Positions 51,999 to 62,381 of a DNA stretch of 64,000 nucleotides are shown in pieces. Below the pieces are notes generated by a model. That model worked only from the letters and a program-made list of their open reading frames with translations, was not told where the DNA came from and made no database searches. The translations under genes were made by a program, and so were the position numbers. Within the stretch, counting starts at the first letter, position 1. The number at the start of each line of letters is the position of its first letter. Origin of the DNA: Haematococcus lacustris (taxonomy: Eukaryota; Chlorophyta; Chlorophyceae; Chlamydomonadales; Haematococcaceae); assembly GCA_030144725.1 (NCBI GenBank), contig JASKMD010000001.1, positions 1,775,923 to 1,839,922 on the forward strand, in the 5' to 3' direction.

Positions 51999-52248
51999 CG
52001 TAGTACTGGTCGAGAAATGCGCTGGCCAGCAGGGACTGCTTGGCCCCCTGCTCCCTCGCCCCCACCCCAGCTAGAGCTGCGGCCTCTCCCAGGTGCTGTG
52101 TTGCCTGCACCTCAGCCTCCCCATCTCGCTCAACCCGCAACAGCTGCCGCACAAGGTGTGTCCTGCTTACTGCCGCCGCCTTCTCCTTGCGCTGCTGCAG
52201 GTCACGCTGCGATCGGCGCTGGGCCCGCAGGAAGTGCTGGGCACGCAT
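51987..52248 (-). pseudogene. LINE reverse transcriptase, satellite unit 5 (N-terminal fragment)
   Basis: Start at 52248. It encodes only the basic N-terminal region up to Y-Y-G-D-R-S and is cut by the Dualen insertion. Confidence 0.75.
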
Positions 52249-52372
52249 GGCCAGGCCCTGCTTGAGGCGGGCCCACCTGGCCCTGTGACCATCCCTAGGA
52301 TGTCAAGGAGGGGCCAGGGGGGTGGGCCACATCCTCAAGGGGGCGGCTGCCACAGGCTCTTCCGCCTGCCGG

Positions 52373-54212
52373 CTATGCCCGCCGGGGCACCTGGAGACTC
52401 TCACCCACGCCTTCCTGACCTGCCCCGCCGTGGCTCCGGCATGGGAGTGGGTGCTGGAATAGTACGGCCACCTCACAGGCACCCGCCCCCCCTCGGACGA
52501 CGCCGAGGATGTGGGCCCACAAGGCCCCCACCATGAGACTGGCATGGACAACCCGCCAGGCCACGATGACATGCTCCCGGCGGAGGGTGGGGTCTAGCAG
52601 CTTCTTCCACACCTTCGCACACGGTTGGCCCGCCTGAGCACCCACAGCCAGCTGGTCCACAGTGTCGGCCCAGGGGGCGGGCTGGGCAACGGGCCGCCTG
52701 CTGCCACGCCGTTGTTGGGCCTGCAGCTGCCGCTCAGCCTGCTCGGCCGCCCTCCGCTCCCACGAAGGCCGCGGGCAGGCCCTAGCAGAGGTGTCCATCC
52801 AGCGGGGCGGCTGGCTACCCTGCACCTCCTCGGGGAGCCGCTCCTCCTCTTCCCTGCCCTGCTGCTCCCGCTCATCCGCTGCCCCCTGGCCTGCCACCTG
52901 CTGCGCGCTGGCCTCCCACTTGTGCTCCAGCGCCCTGCTGCTGCCCATGCCCGCCACCTTCCCCCGGCCCACCCCTAGCCCTTGCTCCCCCACCTGCCCC
53001 TGCCCGCCCCCTTCCCCCCCGTCACCCCCCCGACTGCCCCCTCACTGCCCCCTCGGGGCCCGAGCCCCCCTGATAACCCAGCCCGGGCTCTGGCTGGGCG
53101 CACGGCAGGGCTGAGCTGTTGCTCACACTCAGCGCAGGGCCCCCAGTGGCGCGAAACAGGCCAAGGGCCTCCACTACCACCTTCCCGTCTCTGAGCCGAT
53201 CAAGCACTACGATGGTGAGGTCGTCCGCATACTCCTTGGAGGGGAGCACGGGGGTTAGGGAGGCCCTGTGCATGGCCAGAGGGCTGGAGGGGATGGTGGG
53301 GGTGCTAATGTGGCCTGCCAGCTGGAGCGAGCTGAGGTAGCGGACCAGCGGCTGGAGCAGGATGCACCAGTAGAGCGGGGAGGCCCCGCTGCCCTGCAGC
53401 AGCCCTGACGCAAGGGGGAAGCTGTCGGTGAGGTGGCCGTTGACCAGCACCTGGCTCCTGGCACCCCGGTGCAGCAGCTGAGCCCAGCGCACATGCCCCT
53501 CCCAGCAGCACCCCATGGCCTCCATTGTGTCCTGGAGCAAGCCCCAGGACACGTTGTCATAGGGCCCCGCTAGGTCCAGCAACAACAACCAGGCTGGGCT
53601 GCCCCCGTGCTGCAGGTACTCCAGCAGGCCTAGGTGAAACTGCACGCTGCCGCTGATGTCCCTGCCCAGGATGAAAGCGGATTGAGAGGGGGACACCAGC
53701 AGGTCCAAGGGCAGCTGCAGCTGGTCCTCCACTGCCCTGGCCACCAGGCGCACATCGCAGTTGAGGAGCGTGATGGGGCGGACTCCGGTGGGCTCTGCGG
53801 CTGAGTAGTGCTGGTGGAAAGCCCTGAATGCAGCCTTCACCCCGGCCGGCGTCGTGAGATCTGCCGCCTCCCCTGGCTGGTTGTGGGGCTGCAGAGAGGA
53901 GATGAGGGTGGGGGTGTGCGTGGGCTGGTCGCGATAGTAGAAGTAAAAGGAGGAGCGGTCGCCGTAGTACTGGTCGAGAAATGCGCTGGCCAGCAGGGAC
54001 TGCTTGGCCCCCTGCTCCCTCGCCCCCACCCCAGCTAGAGCTGCGGCCTCTCCCAGGTGCTGTGCTGCCTGCACCTCAGCCTCCCCATCTCGCTCAACCC
54101 GCAGCAGCTGCCGCACAAGGTGTGTCCTACTTACTGCCGCCGCCTTCTCCCTGCGCTGCTGCAGGTCACGCTGCGATCGGCGCTGGGCCCGCAGGAAGTG
54201 CTGGGCACGCAT
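52373..54212 (-). pseudogene. LINE reverse transcriptase, satellite unit 6 (one frameshift)
   Basis: Start at 54212. The frame is open through motif A and S-K-E-Y-A-D-D to about 53022, then a shift in the Gly-rich linker (near 53034, CCGACTGCCCC in place of CCGACCTCCCC) breaks it. It resumes to the stop at 52373. The RT catalytic core itself is intact. Confidence 0.8.
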
Positions 54213-54336
54213 GGCCAGGCCCTGCTTGAGGCGGGCCCACCTGGCCCTGTGACCATCCCTAGGATGTCAAGGAGGGGCCAGGGGGGTGGGCCACATCCTC
54301 AAGGGGGCGGCTGCCACAGGCTCTTCCGCCTGCCGG

Positions 54337-55603
54337 CTATGCCCGCCGGGGCACCTGGAGACTCTCACCCACGCCTTCCTGACCTGCCCCGCCGTGGCTC
54401 CGGCATGGGAGTGGGTGCTGGAATAGTACGGCCACCTCACAGGCACCCGCCCCCCCTCGGGCGACGCCGAGGATGTGGGCCCACAAGGCCCCCACCATGA
54501 GACTGGCATGGACAACCCGCCAGGCCACGATGACATGCTCCCGGCGGAGGGTGGGGTCTAGCAGCTTCTTCCACACCTTCGCACACGGTTGGCCCGCCTG
54601 AGCACCCACAGCCAGCTGGTCCACAGTGTCGGCCCAGGGGGCGGGCTGGGCAACGGGCCGCCTGCTGCCACGCCGCTGTTGGGCCTGCAGCTGCCGCTCA
54701 GCCTGCTCGGGCGCCCTCCGCTCCCACGAAGGCCGCGGGCAGGCCCTAGCAGAGGTGTCCATCCAGCGGGGCGGCTGGCTACCCTGCACCTCCTCGGGGA
54801 GCCGCTCCTCCTCTTCCCTGCCCTGCTGCTCCCGCTCATTCGCTGCCCCCTGGCCTGCCACCTGCTGCGCGCTGGCCTCCCACTTGTGCTCCAGCGCCCT
54901 GCTGCTGCCCATGCCCGCCACCTTCCCCCGGCCCACCCCTAGCCCTTGCTCCCCCACCTGCCCCTGCCCGCCCCCTTCCCCCCCGTCACCCCCCCGACCT
55001 CCCCTCACTGCCCCCTCGGGGCCCGAGCCCCCCTGATAACCCAGCCCGGGCTCTGGTTGGGCGCACGGCAGGGCTGAGCTCTTGCTCACACTCAGCGCAG
55101 GGCCCCTAGTGGCGCGAAACAGGCCAATGGCCTCCACTACCACCTTCCCGTCTCTGAGCCGATCAAGCACTACGATGGTGAGGTCGTCCGCATACTCCTT
55201 GGAGGGGAGCACGGGGGTTAGGGCGGCCCTGTGCATGGCCAGAGGGCTGGAGGGGATGGTGGGGGTGCTAATGTGGCCTGCCAGCTGGAGCGAGCTGAGG
55301 TAGCGGACCAGCGGCTGGAGCAGGATGCACCAGTAGAGCGGGGAGGCCCCGCTGCCCTGCAGCAGCCCTGACGCAAGGGGGAAGCTGTCGGTGAGGTGGC
55401 CGTTGACCAGCACCTGGCTCCTGGCACCCCGGTGCAGCAGCTGAGCCCAGCGCACATGCCCCTCCCAGCAGAACCCCATGGCCTCCATTGTGTCCTGGAG
55501 CAAGCCCCAGGACACGTTGTCATAGGGCCCCGCTAGGTCCAGCAACAACAACCAGGCTGGGCTGCCCCCCTGCTGCAGGTACTCCAGCAGGCCTAGGTGA
55601 AAC
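54337..55603 (-). pseudogene. LINE reverse transcriptase, satellite unit 7 (5'-truncated)
   Basis: Open from motif A region through Y-A-D-D to the stop at 54337, but the N-terminal third is cut away by the Dualen at 55604. The frame runs on into Dualen sequence up to 55668 by chance. Confidence 0.8.
55554..55603. repeat. 50-bp target duplication, left copy
   Basis: From AGGCTGGGCTGCCCCC to CCTAGGTGAAAC. It is repeated at 59673-59722 with one substitution (CCTAAGTG) and flanks the Dualen copy precisely. Confidence 0.85.
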
Positions 55604-58600
55604 AGCTCCACAGCCCAGGAATACCACGCTCGCAACACAACAGCCCTCACACAAAGCCTCCAGTCCACAGATGTGACGCACGCTCACATCTCAAGGAGCA
55701 TGTTACACAAACAAATCACATGGCTCAATACCCAGGCCAACACTCAAGGACACCGCATGCTCACCCTCTTCCAACATACCGTCAGGGCACGGCAACTAGT
55801 CTATACCTCACTAGCCGGGCTATCAGCCACGGAAGGGGGACTACCCCTCTACCCCGAGGAATGCCACACACTCGGCCGCCTCATCACGCAAGCCAACAGT
55901 TCTCATGCACACGATGTGGTCAGCGCCAGCATCACCTGCCTCAAAAGCCTAGGCATCACCCACGCATCTGAGCTCAGCTGCGAGGGCAACACACACATCA
56001 TCACGGGTAGCATGCTCACATCGAAATACGGGAAAAAGGTCAAGCAGAAACACATTATCGCCCTCAACAAACTTGCGGCCATGGCGGCCCAGCCCTCATG
56101 CCCTGACGCGACCGCAACGCGCACCATCCGGGACAGCCGCAACACATCACTCACCCTACCGCCCGACCAACGCAAAATCACACCCTGGGCCGCGGGTCTC
56201 ACGGAACTTGCGCCCACACCCGCAGTGCCAGACACCAGAACCCGCTATATGGATATGAAAGCGTATGCGGTCAAGCACGCCACGCAACCAGACACGACGG
56301 TGCGGGCAGCAGCGGCGCCCGTAGCCCACGGGGCCATTAGGTCGAGCTCACGGCTGCTGCAAAGAGAGCAACGAGCAACACCCCCGAACCCAACGGAGCC
56401 CACCCGGCCCAAGGCGGGCACAAAGCGGAACAAGGATGGCAGACATGTCCACACAATCCCGGCCGACATCGTGCGCATACCAAGCCTTGACCTCCCGGGG
56501 CTCTCAAGCTGGAAGGTGGACAAAGCCTGCCGGTGCAAGCTCACGGACCTAGGGCACATACTAGGGGCCATGTACGACCACCAGGAGGTCATCACCAACA
56601 TAGACGGTTGGCAATGGGACGGCATCAATAAGGAAAGCTACTACAAGGTGCACTGGAAACCTACAGTCATAGAACGATGGGCATTACACCTATGTGCAAA
56701 AGAAGGCTATACACCCACACACATAGAGACCATCAGTAGGGAAGAGGCTAAAGATGTATGCACTTGTGAGCTGTGCTGGCTACCAAGAGGCGACTGCCCC
56801 ACGTGCCACAACTGCAAGAGGGCCTACCACCCAGCCTGCCTCGAGCAAACCCTCCTGTCAGGACACAAGGAACCAGGCTACTGGTTGTGCCCCATATGCA
56901 AGTTTGGCAGCAATGACTTCAAGACGACCATGCGTCAGTCAGCGCACTCGGACCTCATACGAGTACACTGGCACCCCACTCTCGAACCGGCGCCGCTCAT
57001 CACGGCACACCTGGACTACATGGCAAAGCGCAACATCTACGACGAGGAAAACAGGACGATACAAGAGGGAAGACATGCGAGGCCTGACGCGAACCTGCCG
57101 GACCACACCCGGCAAGGATTACCGGACCCGCACACCTGGCTGCCCCGGTGCACCAACCTGCACTCGAAGGCCACCTTCCACACGTACCCCATCAACCCGC
57201 AAACGGACATCGTTGGAACGGGCAAATGCGAAACCTTTCTGCAACTACACCCCCACATGACCACTCCCGCGATGAGCTTCAACACGGGGGAGCCCAACAT
57301 GCCCAAGCACGACCTAGTGCAACATGTAACGGCTCACGACGAGTCGGGTCGCACAGTAGGTCTTCTGACTAAACAACAACACCAACACCTACACGCTTGG
57401 TTACAACACACACCACAACACACACGCAACCTAGCCACAGAGTTGGTGGCCCTCCTAAGGAGACATGACACACAGAGCAACCACCACCCCATGAGAGCGG
57501 CACAAGACAAAGCCCTTGCCACTCTACACACCACACGCAGCTTTCCAAGTACCGTCCAAAGGTGGGCTGATCCACTCACAGTTAGACCGGAAACCACTAC
57601 CTACTGGAGCCCTGACACCAATGACACGGCCTTTGGTGCACACCACAACTGCCTACTGGTACGCCACACTGGGCTATCCACATGGAACGTACCGGCAGAC
57701 GATGCGGTGGCACTCAAATGTGTCAACCATGCTATACACTCAGCTACCCAGGAGGAGGCTATGGCCACCATCATGCTGATCCCTGGGAAAAAGGGCATCT
57801 CCTACCCCAAACACATAGACAACCTAAGACGCTACCCAGAATACTGCCAGCACCTGGCCAGCATACCCCCCACCAAGCCCACCTGCTCCAAGCCAGGCAA
57901 GCACGCCAACCTCCACATCTACGTCATCTGGAATGCAGCAGGGCAACAACTCGTCACCAAAGGCAACCCCCAAGGATGGCTGGCTAGCACTGCCATTGCC
58001 CTCCACCCTCAACGAGACACACACCCAATCCACAACAGACCAACGAATCAAAGCCAGCCGGCCACACCCCCCAGCGGCCACAAACAACACATGCGCCTGC
58101 CGTCGGACAGGGACCTCCCCACCTCGGGGCACCAACGCAGCCACAACCAGCTCACGGAACACTCCACGACGCAGCCACGGATGGCCATCACCGAATGGGC
58201 CACGATCGCGTACACGGACGGCAGCTGCATTAAGACCTCGGGGACAGCCCCAGCGAGCGTCGGGGCGGGGGTCTATATCCCGGAGACCAACGTCCTCATC
58301 ACCGTCGCCTTGGACGACCCTGAAAGCAATACCATCAACAAGGCGGAACTCACGGCGATACACGCGGCACTCAAAGCAGGGGCCACACGCATCGCCACCG
58401 ACAGCCTCTGCTCTATCTACCAGATACGCCGAGCCCTCGCTAACCCGATGTCGCTCATCACACACAGGCATAATGACATCCTGACCGCTATCGCCACCCT
58501 CATCATCGATAGCCCCGTCACGATCCACTTCTACAAAGTACGGGCCCACTCGGGAGTTATCGGCAACGAAGGCGCCGATGCCCTCGCCAAGCACGCGGCG

Positions 58601-59672
58601 GTACACCCAGAGCTTGCCAACACCCCGGCCTACCGCCCTACCACACGGAAAGAGACCAACACCTGGCTCAACAACGAAGCCGACGGCGAAACCCCCGCCC
58701 CACTGCCGGATTGCCGCCAAAGCGTGCGAGCACACATGCACCGCAAACACGGCCTCGGTCTCGCCAATCAGGACAGTATTTACTACCAGATGTCCCAGGA
58801 GATCACCAAAGCCGCGGCGAAAGGAGCTGGCGAAAGGGTGATGGCCGACACGAACATCTCCACACCCGCGCAACGAACTGCCCTTCTCTACCGTACCGGC
58901 GGGCTCTATAACCAAAAGCTGGCCATGCGTTGGAAACGGGCGACCGACGACCGGTGCCCACTCTGCGGGGAAGCCGACAGTGCCACTCACCTCCTCTCGG
59001 GCTGCAGCGAGACACTACCGATGGTGCAAGAAAGGCATAACGGGGCTGGCCGCTTCATCGCTAAGGCCATAAGCAAGGGTACCCTAGGCGGGTACATCAG
59101 CTTCGCGGACACCGGCAGCTGGGAGAAGGGCGCAAAAGAAGACCTCGACCTCCCTAACGACACACTACACACAACACTACGAGCACTCGGACTGAAGACA
59201 ACAGCAACCAAAAACACGGGCAAACGTGGCACAGCCACCAAACGGGTCACGATTATAGAAATCAAATACTGCTCGGACTCAAGGTGGACGGATCAATTAG
59301 ACAAGGCACTCAACCAACACACCAATCTAGCTCAAACCATACGCAAGGAAGGCCACATGGTGGAGATCAGACCTATCCTCCTGGGCATCGGTGGCATAAC
59401 GTACGAAGCACACACACGGCAACACCTCCTGGCCTTGGGGGTTCACAAGATAACACTACTAAACTATTACACAAGTTAACAAGGCACGCGGTGGAGACAG
59501 CCCACTCCATTGCAAAGACAAGCTACAGACTCAGGGCTACTAAGAGGGAGGGAGGGTAGGGGGGTCTCTTCCTCGGCTCGATTGGTGGGAGCAGGCCGCG
59601 CCCCAGGCGGTAGCTCCTCCCTTAATGCACGCCGGTGAATACCGGAGTAGTCTTCTTCTTCTTCTTCTTCTT
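55604..59672 (+). pseudogene. 5'-truncated Dualen (PHD, RNase H, zinc knuckle, damaged RLE)
   Basis: Starts after the RT at S-S-T-A-Q-E-Y-H-A-R-N and lacks ORF1, APE and RT, a typical 5' truncation. The frame is open to 59479. It contains the PHD finger (about 56758-56900), RNase H (Y-T-D-G-S, K-A-E-L-T-A, A-T-D-S, G-A-D-A-L-A-K; about 58210-58600) and the C-P-L-C...C knuckle (about 58957-59005). An in-frame deletion near 59218 removes the R-P-D-I-L segment carrying the first acidic residue of the PD-(D/E)XK nuclease while keeping E-I-K. A frameshift near 59440 changes the last residues. The 3' end carries the conserved hairpin and a CTT tail (59645-59672). Confidence 0.85.
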
Positions 59673-59722
59673 AGGCTGGGCTGCCCCCCTGCTGCAGGTA
59701 CTCCAGCAGGCCTAAGTGAAAC
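59673..59722. repeat. 50-bp target duplication, right copy
   Basis: Second copy of 55554-55603, after which the satellite unit continues. Confidence 0.85.
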
Positions 59723-60294
59723 TGCACGCTGCCGCTGATGTCCCTGCCCAGGATGAAAGCGGATTGAGAGGGGGACACCAGCAGGTCCAAGGGCAGCTGC
59801 AGCTGGTCCTCCACTGCCCTGGCCACCAGGCGCACATCGCAGTTGAGGAGCGTGATGGGGCGGACTCCGGTGGGCTCTGCGGCTGAGTAGTGCTGCTAGA
59901 AAGCCCTGAATGCAGCCTTCACCCCGGCCGGCGTCGTGAGATCTGCCGCCTCCCCTGGCTGGTTGTGGGGCTGCAGAGAGGAGATGAGGGTGGGGGTGTG
60001 CGTGGGCTGGTCGCGATAGTAGAAGTAAAAGGAGGAGCGGTCGCCGTAGTACTAGTTGAGAAATGCGCTGGCCAGCAGGGACTGCTTGGCCTCCTGCTCC
60101 CTCGCCCCCAACCCAGCTAGAGCTGCGGCCTCCCCCAGGTGCTGTGCTGCCTGCACCTCAGCCTCCCCCTCTCGCTCAACCCGTAGCAGCTGCCGCACAA
60201 GGTGTGTCCTGCTTACTGCCGCCGCCTTCTCCCTGCCCTGCTGCAGGTCACGCTGCGCTCGGCGCTGGGCCCGCAGGAAGTGCTGGGCACGCAT
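59673..60294 (-). pseudogene. LINE reverse transcriptase, satellite unit 8 (fragment)
   Basis: Start at 60294. An in-frame TAG at 60052-60054 replaces the Gln codon of the D-Q-Y-Y-G segment. The unit continues to the Dualen junction and has a second TAG near 59895. Confidence 0.75.
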
Positions 60295-60418
60295 GGCCAG
60301 GCCCTGCTTGAGGCGGGCCCACCTGGCCCTATGACCATCCCTAGGATGTCAAGGAGGGGCCAGGGGGGTGGGCCACATCCTCAAGGGGGCGGCTGCCACA
60401 GGCTCTTCCGCCTGCCGG

Positions 60419-62257
60419 CTATGCCCGCCGGGGCACCTGGAGACTCTCACCCACGCCTTCCTGACCTGCCCCGCCGTGGCTCCGGCATGGGAGTGGGTGC
60501 TGGAATAGTACGGCCACCTCACAGGCACCCGCCCCGCCTCGGGCGACGCCGAGGATGTGGGCCCACAAGGCCCCCACCATGAGACTGGCATGGACAACCC
60601 GCCAGGCCACGATGACATGCTCCCGGCGGAGGGTGGGGTCTAGCAGCTTCTTCCACACCTTCGCACACGGTTGGTCCGCCTGAGCACCCACAGCCAGCTG
60701 GTCCACAGTGTCGGCCCAGGGGGCGGGCTGGGCAACGGGCCGCCTGCTGCCACGCCGCTGTTGGGCCTGCAGCTGCCGCTCAGCCTGCTCGGCCGCCCTC
60801 CGCTCCCACGAAGGCCGCGGGCAGGCCCTAGCAGAGGTGTCCATCCAGCGGGGCGGCTGGCTACCCTGCACCTCCTCGGGGAGCCGCTCCTCCTCTTCCC
60901 TGCCCTGCTGCTCCCGCTCATCCGCTGCCCCCTGGCCTGCCACCTGCTGCGCGCTGGCCTCCCACTTGTGCTCCAGCGCCTTGCTGCTGCCCATGCCCGC
61001 CACCTTCCCCCGGCCCACCCCTAGCCCTTGCTCCCCCACCTGCCCCTGCCCGGCCCCTTCCCCCCCGTCACCCCCCCGACCTCCCCTCACTGCCCCCTCG
61101 GGGCCCGAGCCCCCCTGATAACCCAGCCCGGGCTCTGGCTGGGCGCACGGCAGGGCTGAGCTCTTGCTCACACTCAGCGCAGGGCCCCCAGTGGCGCGAA
61201 ACAGGCCAAGGGCCTCCACTACCACCTTCCCGTCTCTGAGCCGATCAAGCACTACGATGGTGAGGTCGTCCGCATACTCCTTGGAGGGGAGCACGGGGGT
61301 TAGGGCGGCCCTGTGCATGGCCAGAGGGCTGGAGGGGATGGTGGGGGTGCTAATGTGGCCTGCCAGCTGGAGCGAGCTGAGGTAGCGGACCAGCGGCTGG
61401 AGCAGGATGCACCAGTAGAGCGGGGAGGCCCCGCTGCCCTGCAGCAGCCCTGACGCAAGGGGGAAGCTGTCGGTGAGGTGGCCGTTGACCAGCACCTGGC
61501 TCCTGGCACCCCGGTGCAGCAGCTGAGCCCAGCGCACATGCCCCTCCCAGCAGAACCCCAAGGCCTCCATTGTGTCCTGGAGCAAGCCCCAGGACACGTT
61601 GTCATAGGGCCCCGCTAGGTCCAGCAACAACAACCAGGCTGGGCTGCCCCCCTGCTGCAGGTACTCCAGCAGGCCTAGGTGAAACTGCACGCTGCCGCTG
61701 ATGTCCCTGCCCAGGATGAAAGCGGATTGAGAGGGGGACACCAGCAGGTCCAAGGGCAGCTGCAGCTGGTCCTCCACTGCCCTGGCCACCAGGCGCACAT
61801 CGCAGTTGAGGAGCGTGATGGGGCGGACTCCGGTGGGCTCTGCGGCTGAGTAGTGCTGCTGGAAAGCCCTGAATGCAGCCTTCACCCCGGCCGGCGTCGT
61901 GAGATCTGCCGCCTCCCCTGGCTGGTTGTGGGGCTGCAGAGAGGAGATGAGGGTGGGGGTGTGCGTGGGCTGGTCGCGATAGTAGAAGTAAAAGGAGGAG
62001 CGGTCGCCGTAGTACAGGTCGAGAAATGCGCTGGCCAGCAGGGACTGCTTGGCCCCCTGCTCCCTCGCCCCCACCCCAGCTAGTGCTGCGGCCTCTCCCA
62101 GGTGCTGTGCTGCCTGCACCTCAGCCTCCCCCTCTCGCTCAACCCGCAGCAGCTGCCGCACAAGGTGTGTCCTGCTTACTGCCGCCGCCTTCTCCCTGCG
62201 CTGCTGCAGGTCACGCTGCGATCGGCGCTGGGCCCGCAGGAAGTGTTGTGCACGCAT
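60419..62257 (-). CDS. LINE reverse transcriptase, intact satellite unit 9 (612 aa)
   Basis: The only uninterrupted unit. Residues 1-95 are basic and helical (R-A-Q-R-R-S-Q-R-D-L-Q-Q). RT spans roughly 95-360: L-T-T-P-A-G-V, R-P-I-T-L-L-N, Q-S-A-F-I-L-G-R, motif A L-L-L-L-D-L-A-G-P-Y-D near 212, V-L-V-N-G, G-L-L-Q-G-S-G-A-S-P and motif C E-Y-A-D-D near 327. A Gly/Glu/Gln-rich linker follows, then a conserved R-E-H-V-I-V-A-W-R-V-V-H-A-S-L-M helix near 550. The last ~40 residues are low complexity because the zinc module that should follow is inverted. There is no endonuclease domain, so the unit could make RT but not a complete retrotransposition enzyme. The start at 62257 coincides with the repeat junction and may not be the ancestral one. 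Confidence 0.65.
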   Translation of the reverse strand: MRAQHFLRAQRRSQRDLQQRREKAAAVSRTHLVRQLLRVEREGEAEVQAAQHLGEAAALAGVGAREQGAKQSLLASAFLDLYYGDRSSFYFYYRDQPTHTPTLISSLQPHNQPGEAADLTTPAGVKAAFRAFQQHYSAAEPTGVRPITLLNCDVRLVARAVEDQLQLPLDLLVSPSQSAFILGRDISGSVQFHLGLLEYLQQGGSPAWLLLLDLAGPYDNVSWGLLQDTMEALGFCWEGHVRWAQLLHRGARSQVLVNGHLTDSFPLASGLLQGSGASPLYWCILLQPLVRYLSSLQLAGHISTPTIPSSPLAMHRAALTPVLPSKEYADDLTIVVLDRLRDGKVVVEALGLFRATGGPALSVSKSSALPCAQPEPGLGYQGGSGPEGAVRGGRGGDGGEGAGQGQVGEQGLGVGRGKVAGMGSSKALEHKWEASAQQVAGQGAADEREQQGREEEERLPEEVQGSQPPRWMDTSARACPRPSWERRAAEQAERQLQAQQRRGSRRPVAQPAPWADTVDQLAVGAQADQPCAKVWKKLLDPTLRREHVIVAWRVVHASLMVGALWAHILGVARGGAGACEVAVLFQHPLPCRSHGGAGQEGVGESLQVPRRA

Positions 62258-62381
62258 GGCCAGGCCCTGCTTGAGGCGGGCCCACCTGGCCCTGTGACCA
62301 TCCCTAGGATGTCAAGGAGGGGCCAGGGGGGTGGGCCACATCCTCAAGGGGGCGGCTGCCACAGGCTCTTCCGCCTGCCGG

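Larger units (their letters stand above)
51987..55603 (-). repeat. LINE-derived satellite, array 2, left part
   Basis: About 1.8 units of the 1.96-kb satellite in the same orientation as array 1. These units have four G before Y-A-D-D, and 12-bp-scale differences from array 1 in the N-terminal region (E-A-A-A-L-A versus E-A-A-P-L-A), so the two arrays form separate subfamilies. Confidence 0.9.
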
